From NCBI GenBank assembly GCA_020137815.1, contig CM035351.1, forward strand, positions 9,530,969 to 9,594,968: 64,000 nucleotides of DNA, in the 5' to 3' direction. This stretch comes from Hormiphora californensis. Taxonomy: Eukaryota; Ctenophora; Tentaculata; Cydippida; Pleurobrachiidae. The notes below the pieces were generated by a model. The model saw only the letters and a program-made list of their open reading frames with translations. It was not told where the DNA came from and ran no database searches. Below, in pieces: positions 34,030-46,174 of the stretch. The position numbers and the translations under genes were made by a program. The number at the start of each line of letters is the position of its first letter. The stretch's first letter is position 1.

Positions 34030-34809
34030 AGGATTCACTTGTGTGTTGAGAAGAACTGAACTAAATAATTAACATAACAACCTTTTACGCGCCCATTTAC
34101 CCTCTAATTGAATCCCACTTCTGTACATGTTTTGATTTTTGTCGATTGTTTGGACATTTTTTAAGCATTATACTTTTAGTCGCCAACTTTTAGAAGTTGT
34201 GTTTTACTTTACAAGATGTACCATGAGATAAAGATGATCACATAACATATCATGCAGTGTTGCTATGTGACCCTCAGATTATCTTGAAATCCAAGAATAT
34301 GTTATGTCATGGTACATTTGAGTTTGAAAAAGGCATAATTAACAAATCGGTAAAATCCAATAAAATCGAAACAACAGAGACTCTGATAAAAATCCACTCT
34401 TCTTCCCTGGAGTTCTATCCCGTATCCGTTTTCACCCGGAGATTTATCCGTCAATCTGGAGAGGGATGTGGTCAGTAACAAATCTGGACAAGAGGACGGG
34501 TGAATGTACGTGCGCGCTCTAAGGACTGTCTCCGCGCGGTATGGTGCTAGTTGTCATTGCGCAACTTGTAATTTTGTCCCGGAGGTGAGACATCATAACA
34601 GCCCACACACACATGAAGTCACATGTCATACTGTGTGTACTGTGTTAGTGAATAACATTGGTATACCTGATTTAATAGGCGTGTGTGTGGTGTTGCCTCA
34701 ATACTGTCATCCATTATCTTTCTCATCTGTAGAAATAAGATACGGTAAAATCATGAATCGAAAGTAACAAACAGAGAGTCAGAAGCAAAATAAAAGAAAA
34801 CACTACTGA
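34030..34809. other. intergenic ALDH 3' / SFSWAP 3' (tail-to-tail)
   Basis: 780 bp between two convergent genes. Contains the second dispersed repeat copy at 34265. No exon recognised. Confidence 0.5.
34265..34305 (+). repeat. dispersed repeat, copy 2
   Basis: atgtgaccctcagattatct then tgaaatccaagaatatgtta, matching 28222-28262 in the same orientation. Confidence 0.75.
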
Positions 34810-37800
34810 CTACACCAAATTAATTAATAAAGATGAAAACAGCAGAAAACTATTACCTTTTTGTTTTTCCGTCTTCTCTTTCTTTATTCTTTTCTGTTGC
34901 AGTTTGGCCTCAATCTTCGCCAGCTCTTTTTCCATGGCTTTCCTTTTTTCATCATCAACTTTTTGTTTCTTCTGTTCTTCTTTCAACCTCTTCTTCTCTT
35001 CTATCTTCTCCTCTATCTCATTCAACAATTCCTCTTTACTCAGCTCCTTCTTCTTTTTATTAACCCACTCGTCTGTCTGAGAAGTCTTCCTCCGTTTGCT
35101 ATCCCGACCCTTTTTGCTCTTTTTGCTCTTCTTTGAGGGTGATCTATCACCCTTTTTCCGCTTAGAACTACTACGTTCTGAATGTTTCCGGGAACGGGAT
35201 TTTTCCTTTTTTCGGCGTTTACTTGTCGACCGAGAACGGGACTTTCGTCGAACCTTCGATGATCTGCTACGGGATCGTGTTGGTGATCGTTTCCGGCTTC
35301 GGGAACGCTCTTTTGTTGGTGAACGTTCCTCTCGAGTTGGTGAACGGGATTTCGTCCGCTTCTCCTTTGATTTAGAACGGGATTTCATCCGCTTCTCCTT
35401 TGATTTAGAACGGGATTTCATCCGCTTCTCCTTGGATCTAGAACGGGATTTCGTCCGCTTCTCCTTGGATCTAGAACGGGATTTCTCCTTAGTTCTTGAT
35501 CGCTTGTGACTCGTTTCACGTACCTTCTCTTTCTCTGCCGAGGGAGACCGGGATTTTGCCTGTTTCTCCTTTGATTTAGAACGGGATTTTGTTCGCATTT
35601 CCCTTGTCCGGGAACGGGATCTCTCAACGGTTGGGGATCTCTCTCGCTTGCTGCTTCGTTCTCGGGATTTCTCCTTCTTTGGTGATTTCTCCTTAGATTT
35701 GGATACGGAGCGTTCTTTCGTTTTTGACCTCCGGAACTCTTCAGGGGTATGTGACCGAGGATTCTCTCTTGTTCTAGATCTTGTCTTTCTATCTTTAGTA
35801 TGTGATTTCCCTCGACTCCTAGACCGGCTTCTCCTCCTAGCGTCACGAGATCTGGACCGTCTTCTTTCTTTAGATTTAGACCGTTTTCTATCCCGAGACC
35901 TAGAAGTAGACCTCTTTCGAGATCTGCTGTCTACAGAGGATGATCTCCTACGGGAAGGGTAAGACGTGCTCCTAGATCGGTGTCTCCGTTTACTCCTCTT
36001 CCTGCTGCGAGACCTGCTCCGAGACCTGCTGCGAGACCTACTGCCCCTTCTTGAGGATGAGCGATTCAGAGCGGGGTGGAGGAGTGGGTTCCTTTACCGG
36101 TGGGGTTGGGCTGTGGTTTCCATCTAGATCGTACCTAGGAAAAAAGGGGGTCAAATATCATCGACTACCCAACTTATGATATTGATAATGAACTAATAAT
36201 AATATTACCAGCCCATAACTAACCTTCCGACGTCCTCCTCCTCATCCTCAAAGTGCTGTACAAGGGGCTGCCCCTTAGTCTCACTATCCACACTCTCGAA
36301 CATCACTATCTTGGTGAGCTGGTTCTGGGGTCTCAGTACGGTCCCCCAGTGGTGTTCCCTGTGGCTCTGGTGTCCCCACTGCAGTAGCTCCCCTCCATGT
36401 ATACTGGTGTCTGGGGTTTTAGTTGAAGTCAGAGTTAGATCCTCCTCCTCCTCCATCTCCACTTGGGGCTGTTGATCGATCTGCTCTGTTGGATGCTGCT
36501 CCTCCTGTAAACAATATAGGTTAGAGAACATGATGTGTTTCAAGATAATTGTAAATAATGTCAGTTTGTCTGTACAGCACACTACAGAAGCATTATCATG
36601 TGATATAAGCATGAGACCCTGTGTGCTATTAATAGTATTGAGTGCTACTGACAATATAGAAGTTGCTGTCTTTGTGTGTCTGTACTGTACACTCAAAAAC
36701 ACACGAGGCTGAGAGCACTCAGTAGAGCTACCTCAACTGATAAATACACACACCAACATCCTCTACCACATGTGAAGGATCTAACCACAACACTCATTAC
36801 TCACCTCTACTCCTTCCTCTTCTCCCTCGCTGTCATTCAAGGCACTCCTCCTCTGTACAGCTGGTGTTGCTCTCATCTTGATGGGTGCTACATTCAACTT
36901 CACACGACTCTTTCTACACTCCTGGAGTAGAGTTTAAAATGAATATCCCCTGATATTGTGAAAGTTCCCAGAGATCAAGCAGAAAAAGGGAAACTCTGGT
37001 CCTATTCAGCTGAAACACTTGCCATGACACTGACCTGTATCAGAAACTGGTAGTAATCGTGGTTGGGATTTCCTGGGATAACAAATGAAAATCGAGGATC
37101 CTTCTTTTGAAGGACTTTCCTCTCGAAGGAGTCCCCGTTTTTGACGACGTACTCCGCCAGTTTGGTGATGATGGACTTGGTTTCAGGGTCGGGGGAAGGT
37201 GGCCTATCACACGTGTCTACCTCACTGTAGTCCTCTGTTAGGGGAACTCTGGGGAGAGGAATGATGGTGTGTTGTAGATCTAACGGACAAATAGAGAACA
37301 CTTGGCCGGGAGAGAGAACTTTTGACTAATATGTAATTTACGGACAATTGAGAACTAAATCCCAGCTCCCTCTGCACTTACTCCTCTTCAGGGGGTGGAG
37401 GGGGAGGAAGAGTGGGGAGGGTGAATCCATCATATCCAGTAGGGGGTACAAGTAGTTGGGGGTAACCAGGAGCAGGGGGAGGGAGGGCCACAAACCCTGC
37501 CATTATTAGGTACTGAATCGTTTCTGAAAGAGGGCAATTGGAAATGTTTTCACAGGGGTGATTGGAACAACTTGATACAAATTGAAACATTGAAACTAAT
37601 TGATTCCTAACCTGGGCTAGTTCCGACTGGTACTGTAATTGGTTTGCTCATTCCGCTCAGCATGCGCTTCAAGTTGGGCTCCATGTGATTATAGCTCCCT
37701 TCCTCCTCCTTCTCCTCCTCGCTCTCACTGTCACTAGCAGCACCGTATGCAGAGAGTGCCGCCAGACCCCCTCCTCCATCACCCCCATTAGTGGTAGGGG

Positions 37801-39058
37801 CTGGTGGAGGTGGTGGGATGAGGCCGTTATTGTTGAAGTTCTGTGCTGCATAACCCTGTTGTACAGCCTCTCTGTTAAATGGTGGTTCAGGGGGGAGGAG
37901 GTGCTACCACTGGCTGGACCACAATGGGCTGTTGTTGTACAGGTGGTGGTGGTGGTGGTTTTGGTTTAGCCTCCGATTTCACGACAATAACTTTGCACTT
38001 TATAGCGCTAAGTACGTGCTTATAAAACGGATTCAACTCATTTCCAGGTTCCAGAAATTGAAACTGTGGATTGTCCTTCTGTTTGGTCCGAATTACAATC
38101 TCAGTTTGGAGGTTGGAGGTACTGAGAAAAGCAGCTGCTTTCTCAATTATCTTGTAGTGCTTCTGTGTCTGAGGCTGAAAGAGATAACATGTCGTTAGCT
38201 AACTGGAGAACAATCACAAACTAGTTATTATTATATTGAGTGTAACATGGGGATTGGGGTGGGTGGCTTATAAAGATGCACTTACTGCGAGCATCCCATC
38301 AGGTAGAGCTAGCTCCTTTGCTGGTACATACACATCATCCTCCGAGGCAACTACTGGTAACGAAACTGAAATAATTGAAATTAGAAATCTTGCAAAACAT
38401 AACATGACATACATGACATCCTATAATTAACCGACACGTGTTAACTTACCCTGTGCTTTTCCGTAGCTAAAATTAACTTGTTCATACGATCCACCCGATC
38501 CCTTGCTGCTTTTAAACCTCTTCTCTTCTTCCTCTGAGGGGGGGGGGGGGTTAACATGTCATTAACCAGTGTACTATTTTATTTGAAACGTGTCACAACA
38601 ATTATAGTCCGACTTGTCACATAACAGAGAAATGTGAAGAATACAACGTATTTCTCTTACCAAGATAAGCCTCAAATTCTAGTTCATCGATAGTGAGGAA
38701 CATGTAACGTTCCTTATCAAGTTCTACAGCTAGTTTGTGCTCAGTGACTATCAACATCTGTTTCATTCTTTCGTAGTCCGAAATCGGCCTCACTGTACAG
38801 GTGGCCTCGACATCGTACCTAGGGAGAAAGATAGTAGAAACAGAAAACAGATCTACGACATGGGGGGTGGGTCTAGACTGCAGCATACACGACATGAAAT
38901 TGTGTAGTTGTTTTCACTTACCGATCAATCATGTTGGTGGTGTCTCCCATCCACGGTATAAGTGTAACCCCCTCCTTGACACTGATGAAGTTCTCCGGGT
39001 CATCGAAGAGAGTGCAGCCGGAGGCGTTAACTTGTAGTTCATAATTTTCAGATGACAT
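34810..39058 (-). CDS. SFSWAP: SFSWAP-type splicing regulator (DRY_EERY, two SURP, RS domain); two excess bases
   Basis: Ten exons: 38922-39058, 38661-38818, 38450-38533, 38286-38365, 37612-38174, 37382-37523, 37035-37248, 36805-36921, 36224-36504 and 34810-36134. N-terminal DRY_EERY-type domain (LIPWMGDTTNMIDRYDVE; KERYMFLTIDELEFEAYL). SURP1 in exon 5 (HYKIIEKAAAFL...NPQFQFLEPGNELNPFYKHV) and SURP2 in exon 7 (IITKLAEYVVKNGDSFERKV...HDYYQFLIQ). The C-terminus is a long RS domain with repeated SRSRS and SKSKEKR units, then a Lys/Glu coiled coil. Suppressor-of-white-apricot proteins regulate alternative splicing in the nucleus. Exons 5 and 10 each need one excess C removed, in C runs near 37892 and 36078; after that, 3099 nt give 1032 aa. 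Close upstream of the UCP gene, divergent. Confidence 0.9.
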
Positions 39059-39119
39059 AATGTAACATCACATGTGACACCTGGGCAAGGCAGGGTGACG
39101 GCTCTCATGAGAAATTGGA

Positions 39120-39420
39120 ATAATGATCTTGAATCTTTCAGTCTATTTCTTCTTTCTGGGGCTTGGTTTCTTCGGGTTGAAGCGGGCTTCTGAGTAAGAC
39201 ACAGGTAGACCTCCTTTTTACGGAGAGTCTAGAAATTATACAAGACACATGTTCAATATCTCTTATTCTCACAACACTTTAAAACATTTTCTCCCTCAAC
39301 AAACAACTCTGAAACTCCATCGTAGGCGAAACTCCGTTTTTAGGAAGCGGTTTCCACTGTTCGTAACTTGTAACAGAACAATCCATGCCTGGGAAAAGGA
39401 TGTTAGACACTTGAAATAAC
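39120..39420 (-). other. possible small two-exon coding or leader region
   Basis: On the minus strand an acceptor near 39396 is followed by MDCSVTSYEQWKPLPKNG. After another acceptor near 39230 a stretch ends in SYSEARFNPKKPSPRKKK and a stop, but in a frame not reached cleanly from the exon start. It could be a short basic protein with one frame break, or the 5' leader of SFSWAP, which begins 60 bp downstream. Family not recognised. Confidence 0.3.
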
Positions 39421-39802
39421 ATTTTTTACGTAAAATGATGGTCTAAGGATAGAATTTTGTAGGGTTTTTGTGGGCGAAAAGAGTGAAACGCTATCAGAAA
39501 TTTAAACACAAAAGTGAAAAGTTTCGTGAATCTCGTTTTGGTTGGTAAATTTCTCAATTTATTTTCCTGCAGCGTCAACTGCAATATATTCGCGCGTTAC
39601 GTTTTTTTTTGCGCGCGATGCATCGTATGTTCATCGAAAAAGTCTTATGAAAAAGTTTGGAATGAAACAAAATATTCGCCTGATTTTTTTCAGTGCTTTT
39701 TTTACGTCCACAAAAACGTTCTGACCTCTGCACCAAAGGAGATATCCTTATTTGATTGCTATTTTACCATCAAAGCAAATCACCGGAATCTCAGAGTTAA
39801 CC

Positions 39803-42800
39803 ATGGCTGCATCGAAACCAGTACAAATCCAGGCTATCCAGACCAATGCGTTCAGCAAGCATGAAATCTTTACCAAACTGATCAGTGCGGGCACTGCAGC
39901 CTGTGTCGCTGAGGCCATCACTTTGCCCATGGATTGCGCTAAGATCAAGCTTCAGGTAAATAGGACTTTCTGCTTAAAAAGTGGGTTATTTCACTGCAGG
40001 AGTTTAAACATACTTCCCTTAGGTGGAAGGAGGCACGCTCTTCAGCACTGTGAGGACGATTGCTATGAATGACGGAGCTAAGGGTTTCTTCCGAGGTCTG
40101 ATCCCCGGACTCCACCGTCAACTAGGATTCTGTACCATCCGCCTGGGTCTCTATGACACGACAAAGGCCTTTTACATTGAGGTGTGCCTCTCATATTTTG
40201 TAGCAATAGATAAAGGGTTGCCGACGGGTGTGTAACCCATTCTTTTTAGAACACCTCACTGAATGAGGGATTGCCGTTGAGGTTTGCTGCAGGAATATCA
40301 ACAGCAGTGGCGGCTGTGTGCTGTGCTCAACCTACCGAGGTAATTTCTAGAAAATGCAGTCACGAACCAATTAACCACTTATCACGTTGACTCTAATATT
40401 TACGACCAATTAATTAACCTCGTTATCTCAGCTCCGTTATTACTTCTTTTTCGGACCTGTTAACAGATGCGTGTTGTATACAAACGTAATGCAGTGTAAT
40501 GCACAATACAATTACACACACCTGTGAGAGCACGGTGTATTTAAAACTCTGATCGTTCTGACCATTCTTTCTTTGCAGGTAGTAAAGATAAGGATGCAAG
40601 CTGCAAAGGCAGGAACAGCTCGATATGCCGGAACTATGGCTGCCTACTACAACATCGCTGTGACAGAGGGTGCCAGGGGGCTCTGGTCTGGTCTGGGACC
40701 TAGTATTGTCAGGTATATAATACTGTTTGTCTGTTTGAACGTCTGTTTGTGTGTCTGTAGTTCTGTTATACACCTCTCAGTGTATTACTGCAGCACTTTT
40801 GAGGATTCTTTCTTCTCTCAAGCTCAATTTTTGTAACGGTGGTATGAGGGGTGAAACTCAATATTTGAAACAAGTTTGTGTGTGATAAACGAATTACCGA
40901 GTTTATTCTTCCTTGACCACAGTGACCCTATCCTCTGTAGTCTGTACATCGAGAGGGGTAACTGATATGTACAAAACTGCAATGTATACTGCGATATTAA
41001 TGCTCGCATGTCTCTCCCCCTCTCTCTCACACACATCCCCAGCTCTACTTTTATTATAGCCAAACCCGGATGTAACTCACCCAATTCACGATTAGTACAT
41101 TGATACTAAAGAAAGTGTCTAAACTTGCAATGTCTGTCTGTCGTCTGAGTGTCCAGTGTGTTCGAGAACTGAGTACAGTAGTCACTAGATTAGACGAGAG
41201 TTTCTGTGGAGCTGCATGAGTTGACATGCATGTCATGAGAAGAAGTCACACAGTCCATCTCACACAGTCCATCTCACACCTACCTGATACTCACTGTGTA
41301 GTTTACACTCTTTTCACTTCATCCCCACTTCATAGATCACAACTGTGTGCTAATTACAGTTACGTAATTAATCGTTACATCTTGATCGTTACATCTTGAT
41401 CCGAGATGATCAATGATCCTGTGTTCTCACTATATTCTGTCTGGTTTACACAGATTACTGCAAAATGCAGCATTGCAGTCATGAATTTCTGTCCGTGACG
41501 TTTTAGATAAATTCATTGCACCATTATTAGGCCACAAGATTATCTTTTTATCACGAAAATTTAATGAATGATGCAAAAAATACCTCCTCCCACCTCCTCA
41601 TATGCTGTTTTTCAGAATTCTCTGTGTCGCTGCCTGTAATTCAATATTCCCCCACGGCTATCACTCATTAGTCTCACTTTGCGTCACGAGGAAAAGAGAT
41701 AAAACCCCGGAAGGGTCACTTCAAATGAGATTTATACTTCCTACATTCCTTCCACAATATATTATATCGCTATCAATGTTTATATAACCTCCAGGCATAT
41801 TGTTTTTTAAACTCCTCCAGTCTCCTCAATGTCCTACCAAATAACATAATTCCTTTCCCTCCCTCCCCAGACTACATATATTTTCCCAAATCCCAACAAC
41901 ATCACTCCCTCCCTAATATCACCTCCCCCTCTAAACATCACCCTCTCTAAAAAATTCTTCCTCGCCAACAACATCACTCCCTCCCTAATATCACCTCCCC
42001 CTCTAAACAACATCTCCCCTCCCCAACACCAACTCACCCTCTAAACATCATCTCCCCCTCTAAACATCACCTCCCCCTCCCTAATATCACCTCCCCCTCT
42101 AAACAACATCTCCCCTCCCCAACACCAACTCACCCTCTAAACATCATCTCCCCCTCTAAACATCACCTCCCCCTCCCTAATATCACCTCCCCCTCTAAAC
42201 ACCATCACCCCCTCCCCAACACCAACTCACCCTCTAAACAACATCTCCCCCTCCCCAGGTTGTCCATCTGTAACATTGGAGAAGTTGTCACGTACGACTC
42301 TGTGAAACAAGCCATGTTGAAACGCCACCTAATGCGAGATGCCTTCCCCCTCCATGTGTTTGCTGCTGTGTGTGCTGGGTTCGTTACCACTACCCTCACC
42401 TCTCCCGTGGACGTAGTGAAGACCACCTACGTGAACAGTGCCCCCGGAACATATAGTGGAGCTGTTGGATGTGCCAGAGATCTTGCTAGGACAGGCGGCT
42501 TCAAGGTCTTTTATAAAGGGTGAGTGTTTATACACGCAGTCTGAACCAGACAAATCTGCAGCTCATATGATCACGCAGATTGGATTAGGTGCTCTATATT
42601 TGTATTATATTCTGAATTGTGAATTGCATTTCGTGGGAACCTAATGAGATCATGAAAACTATATTATATTGGAGGTTTGCCAGAGATCGGTGCTAGCTGG
42701 TATACCATGGTACAACACACGTAATGTTGTTTCATCACTCTATTGTGACGTTAGATAACTCATGCAGTGTTGTTATTGTTTTATTGTTATAATCATCTCA

Positions 42801-43129
42801 AGATACAATAAATTAATTGTGCCCCATTAAACTTAACTGTGCCCCACCCAACAGAATAATGCACACACTCTATCATGAGATGTGCGGGGGCTCATGAGGC
42901 ACATATGGAGGACACACCCCATTCTTTAAAATAAATTATACTACGTAATCATTCAAAGTTAACAATTAATAGCATCAACATAGTATATACAGGTTTTATT
43001 ATATAGCTAATCCCCCCCTCCCCAAGGTGCGTACCAAGTTTTTTGAGGATTACTGGGTGGAATTTGATCATGTTCATCTCCTACGAGCAGCTCAGAAAGA
43101 TTGTCTCAAAACAACTCAGCGCCTACTAA
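39803..43129 (+). CDS. UCP: mitochondrial uncoupling-protein-type carrier (SLC25 family)
   Basis: Six exons: 39803-39955, 40023-40181, 40250-40339, 40579-40712, 42259-42519 and 43027-43129 (900 nt, 299 aa; human UCP2 309). Three mitochondrial-carrier repeats are visible, each with its P-x-[D/E]-x-x-[K/R] signature: [22 protein letters not shown] and [14 protein letters not shown]-like stretches are [63 protein letters not shown] and [19 protein letters not shown]. It is an inner-membrane six-helix anion/proton carrier, and the UCP1-3 subgroup fits better than oxoglutarate or dicarboxylate carriers. Intron 4 (1.5 kb) ends in a pyrimidine-rich minisatellite at the acceptor. Confidence 0.93.
41890..42258 (+). 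repeat. pyrimidine minisatellite ending at the UCP exon 5 acceptor
   Basis: Built from cacctccccctctaaac and ctccctaatat modules; ctaatatc recurs at about 41913, 41985, 42081 and 42177, giving a 72-96-bp higher-order period. The last module ends in ccctccccag at 42258, the real acceptor. Confidence 0.9.
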
Positions 43130-46100
43130 CTTGGACAAGGAATATGGAAATCCTTTTGGGGAAAATTAAAAACTTTTTATAGAGAAAACTGATAAATTTT
43201 TACTCTCTATTGCTCAGAGACAGAAAAACTGTTGTGTATCTTTTATTGGAAATAGGTTTGAACGAATGTGTAGAAAGATTTTTGTTGTAAGAGGTTGTGA
43301 GAGGTTGGTCTGGGTTTAGCTGCCCTATAAATTTTTACATGCCCATTGGGGTTTAGTGGTGTGTGATGGATGTGTGTGATGGATGTGTGGCAAATGTGAC
43401 GGGGTGTTACATGTACTGTTTGAGACAGAGAAATCATTTTTAACTTTAAGTTTTACTGTTTGAAATATGTTTAATATAGACATAATGAGACTGTTGAGAT
43501 TTGTTTTAGAGACTTGGTGAGACTGTGTTTGCTTAGGTTATCCTGCAACCCTTAAATGAACAATGTTTTTCTTTTTGCAAGTTTATTCAGGAGCAGTGCA
43601 ACATAAACAATTGTATGGATATCCCTGCATAACCCTCTGGTACAGGTGGGTTTGAAAGAATCTAAGAATATACATGCGTATAATACATCATACATGTTGA
43701 CTGTTGAACTGACAGCCTGCAAAGCCAGGATTGAGCAGTAGGGTGAGATCACAACTACAAGACGTTGGCAATCATAATATGAACTCTGATTCTGAAACTG
43801 ATCTTCCAGTTCCACATAATATGAAGCTAACTCATAAACTATTGGATATCATCCAAAAGTCTCTCTCACTCTTTTCCCTTCAAGCGGCACTACAGCTGCA
43901 GACAGCTTCTTATTGAATTTCTCAAGCGATAGGTATGAAACCTTGAAAACGGTATTGGCCTTGGGCTGACAGAAAGAGTATGTACATATCAGGGTAAATT
44001 TAGCTCACTTTGTCAAATGTCATGTGGCAAAGATCAGGTTGGGCGCTACAGTGGTAGTACAAGTTCTGGTGGGAGGTTTCTTCGGTAAACGAAAATTGAA
44101 TTTACAGGGGAGGGGGTCTCGGGACTCAATAACCACGCTTTTATTCCATAATCAGACTCCCTCTGATTCCCTCAAGAAAATGTTGTAATTATTAATTTGC
44201 TCTTACATCAATGTCACAAGCACCACTGTTCATCAAATGCGGGTGTGGCCTGTGTGTGTTGGGTGAAACTGCACATGTGTTTATAACACTGATCCTTCAT
44301 GACCCACCTCGCTATGTTTTGTTTGTAACGCGCGGTACCAGACTTGTGATAGTGTGCGCGCTGAAACCTCGACCATGTGACAACACCAGGCGATGGTGTG
44401 ATCTTGTCAGCGTGGTCAGTGGACGTCGTATCAGGTGATTAAAATAGACTATGATTGAGCCAGAGATAGACCTAAAGTAATCTTAAAAACTTGATAAGAT
44501 TCCTAGATGCGTTCAATAAAAATTCATTTAATTTTAACTGAAATCCCGTCTGGCAAGTTTCACTTTAGTTTACTCCCCAGGTGGTGAAATTTGGAAGCAT
44601 GAAGCGCGTAATTTATTTGCGCGCTACTGCTGCGCGCACATAATATTAGTTTTTATTTTATTTCGGGAGTTGAGTTTTTTCATCACGTTTTTTTGCCCAA
44701 AAATTGAAAAGCGTTGAAAAGCGCTGCCTTATCCCGCGCTGCGCGTGGCGCAGAACTATCGGGGGCCAGCAACGTTTGCCAATGAAAAGCGCTGCCTTAT
44801 CCCGGGGGCCAGCAACGTTTGCCAAGCCCGAACCAACCTTGAAAATTGAAAAGCGTTTCCTTATCCCAGATCCCCCTATCGGGGGCCAGCGGCGTTTGCC
44901 AACCTTGAAAAGCGCTGTCTTATCCTAATGGCTTATTTACAATATGCCCAGCATATGCCAAAAACGACCTCCAAAAGCGAGAATAATGAGCAGTTATCCC
45001 GATTGTTGAGATCCGTAAAAAGTTCGAAGGCCTCCAGTCTCCAGAAGACACGCAGCTCAGAATGCTCACCACAGCATGGGATGCCAGTACCCATCATACA
45101 AGACACCCCGGCATTACACATGATACTGGGTATCTTACGCATGATATCAGGGTGTCTCCTGCTATTGGTTGCTGTTTTCTTATGATGTGTTTCTCCTGTG
45201 TGTCTCCTGGAGGCCTTTGAACTTTATACTGGTCGAAATAGTGCAAGTGGGCTTTGTTACAAAATGCCCAAAATTAAGCATTTTGTACCACCGTCCCACC
45301 ATTTCTCTACCAATCTTGAATCTGCTCAATCTTGATGGAAGCTCAGCGCTCACCCCTGGGTGAAATAGGCGACGATCCTCACATGCATTTTAGTCGGGTT
45401 ATCACCAGAGTTTAAACGATCTCTAGCGACCCTTCAAACCACCAGGAGACACACCAGGTTTACAACTAGTAGACCGTGCCCTGGTTTACGGTATATAAGT
45501 CCTATGTTATATTGAATACGAGTATACCCCCTGGACGGACCCTGATTGACCAGCAATGCCTCCCGGTCTTTTGATCCCTTTGGGAATTCGAGTGTTCCAT
45601 AACTTTGCCCAAGGAATAGTTTTGAGACAGTGGTGACTGGTGCTCCGTCGTATTGGCTGCCCACATAAAGCGTTGTCTAAGAAGCGGTTTTTGACGTCTA
45701 AGACGCAGTACGCTGACATTGAATACTTTTTCAAGGGTCTTGGGCCCCGTCGTGGGCGGCGCTGTGCGTGTGGCCAATATGACACAGCACCATGATATTT
45801 CCAAATACATCTGTGTTATAATTTGGGATACACTACTGATATGACATAAATACTGACTTGCTCATTTCAATTTTATTATTCTGGCTGCTTAACAAAATAT
45901 AGCTGGTTTTGTTATGTTCTAACCCTCCTTTACATTTGTAAATGCAGTACACGGAATAGGTCGGTATACAAATACCCTAGACTGTGTTTCGCGGGCGGGG
46001 CACGCAAAACAGAGTCTAGCTAGGCAAAGCTGGTTGTGATCATAGCAACCGGGCCCCGAAAGTTCATAATTTCGCATGTTTTTTGTGACCACGGCTATCC

Positions 46101-46174
46101 ACCAAACTTTTGAGGAGGGATGTTGTCTTGGATTGTTACTCGGTTTTATACCGTTTTAGGGAGGGCAAAGGGAG
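43130..46174. other. 3 kb gene-poor interval
   Basis: No exon with family resemblance in either strand. It separates UCP from ERCC6. Open frames of 60-100 codons here show no domain or splice support. Contains the 44694-44935 tandem repeat. Confidence 0.5.
44694..44935. repeat. tandem repeat (gaaaagcgctgccttatccc / ccagcaacgtttgccaa)
   Basis: Three to four diverged copies of a unit made of two modules, ttgaaaagcgctgccttatc and gggggccagcaacgtttgcc, of variable spacing (about 45-70 bp). Confidence 0.8.

Noticed and set aside
44928-45185. 85-codon frame with a hydrophobic C-terminus
   Set aside because: No homology, no splice sites, lies next to a degenerate tandem repeat.
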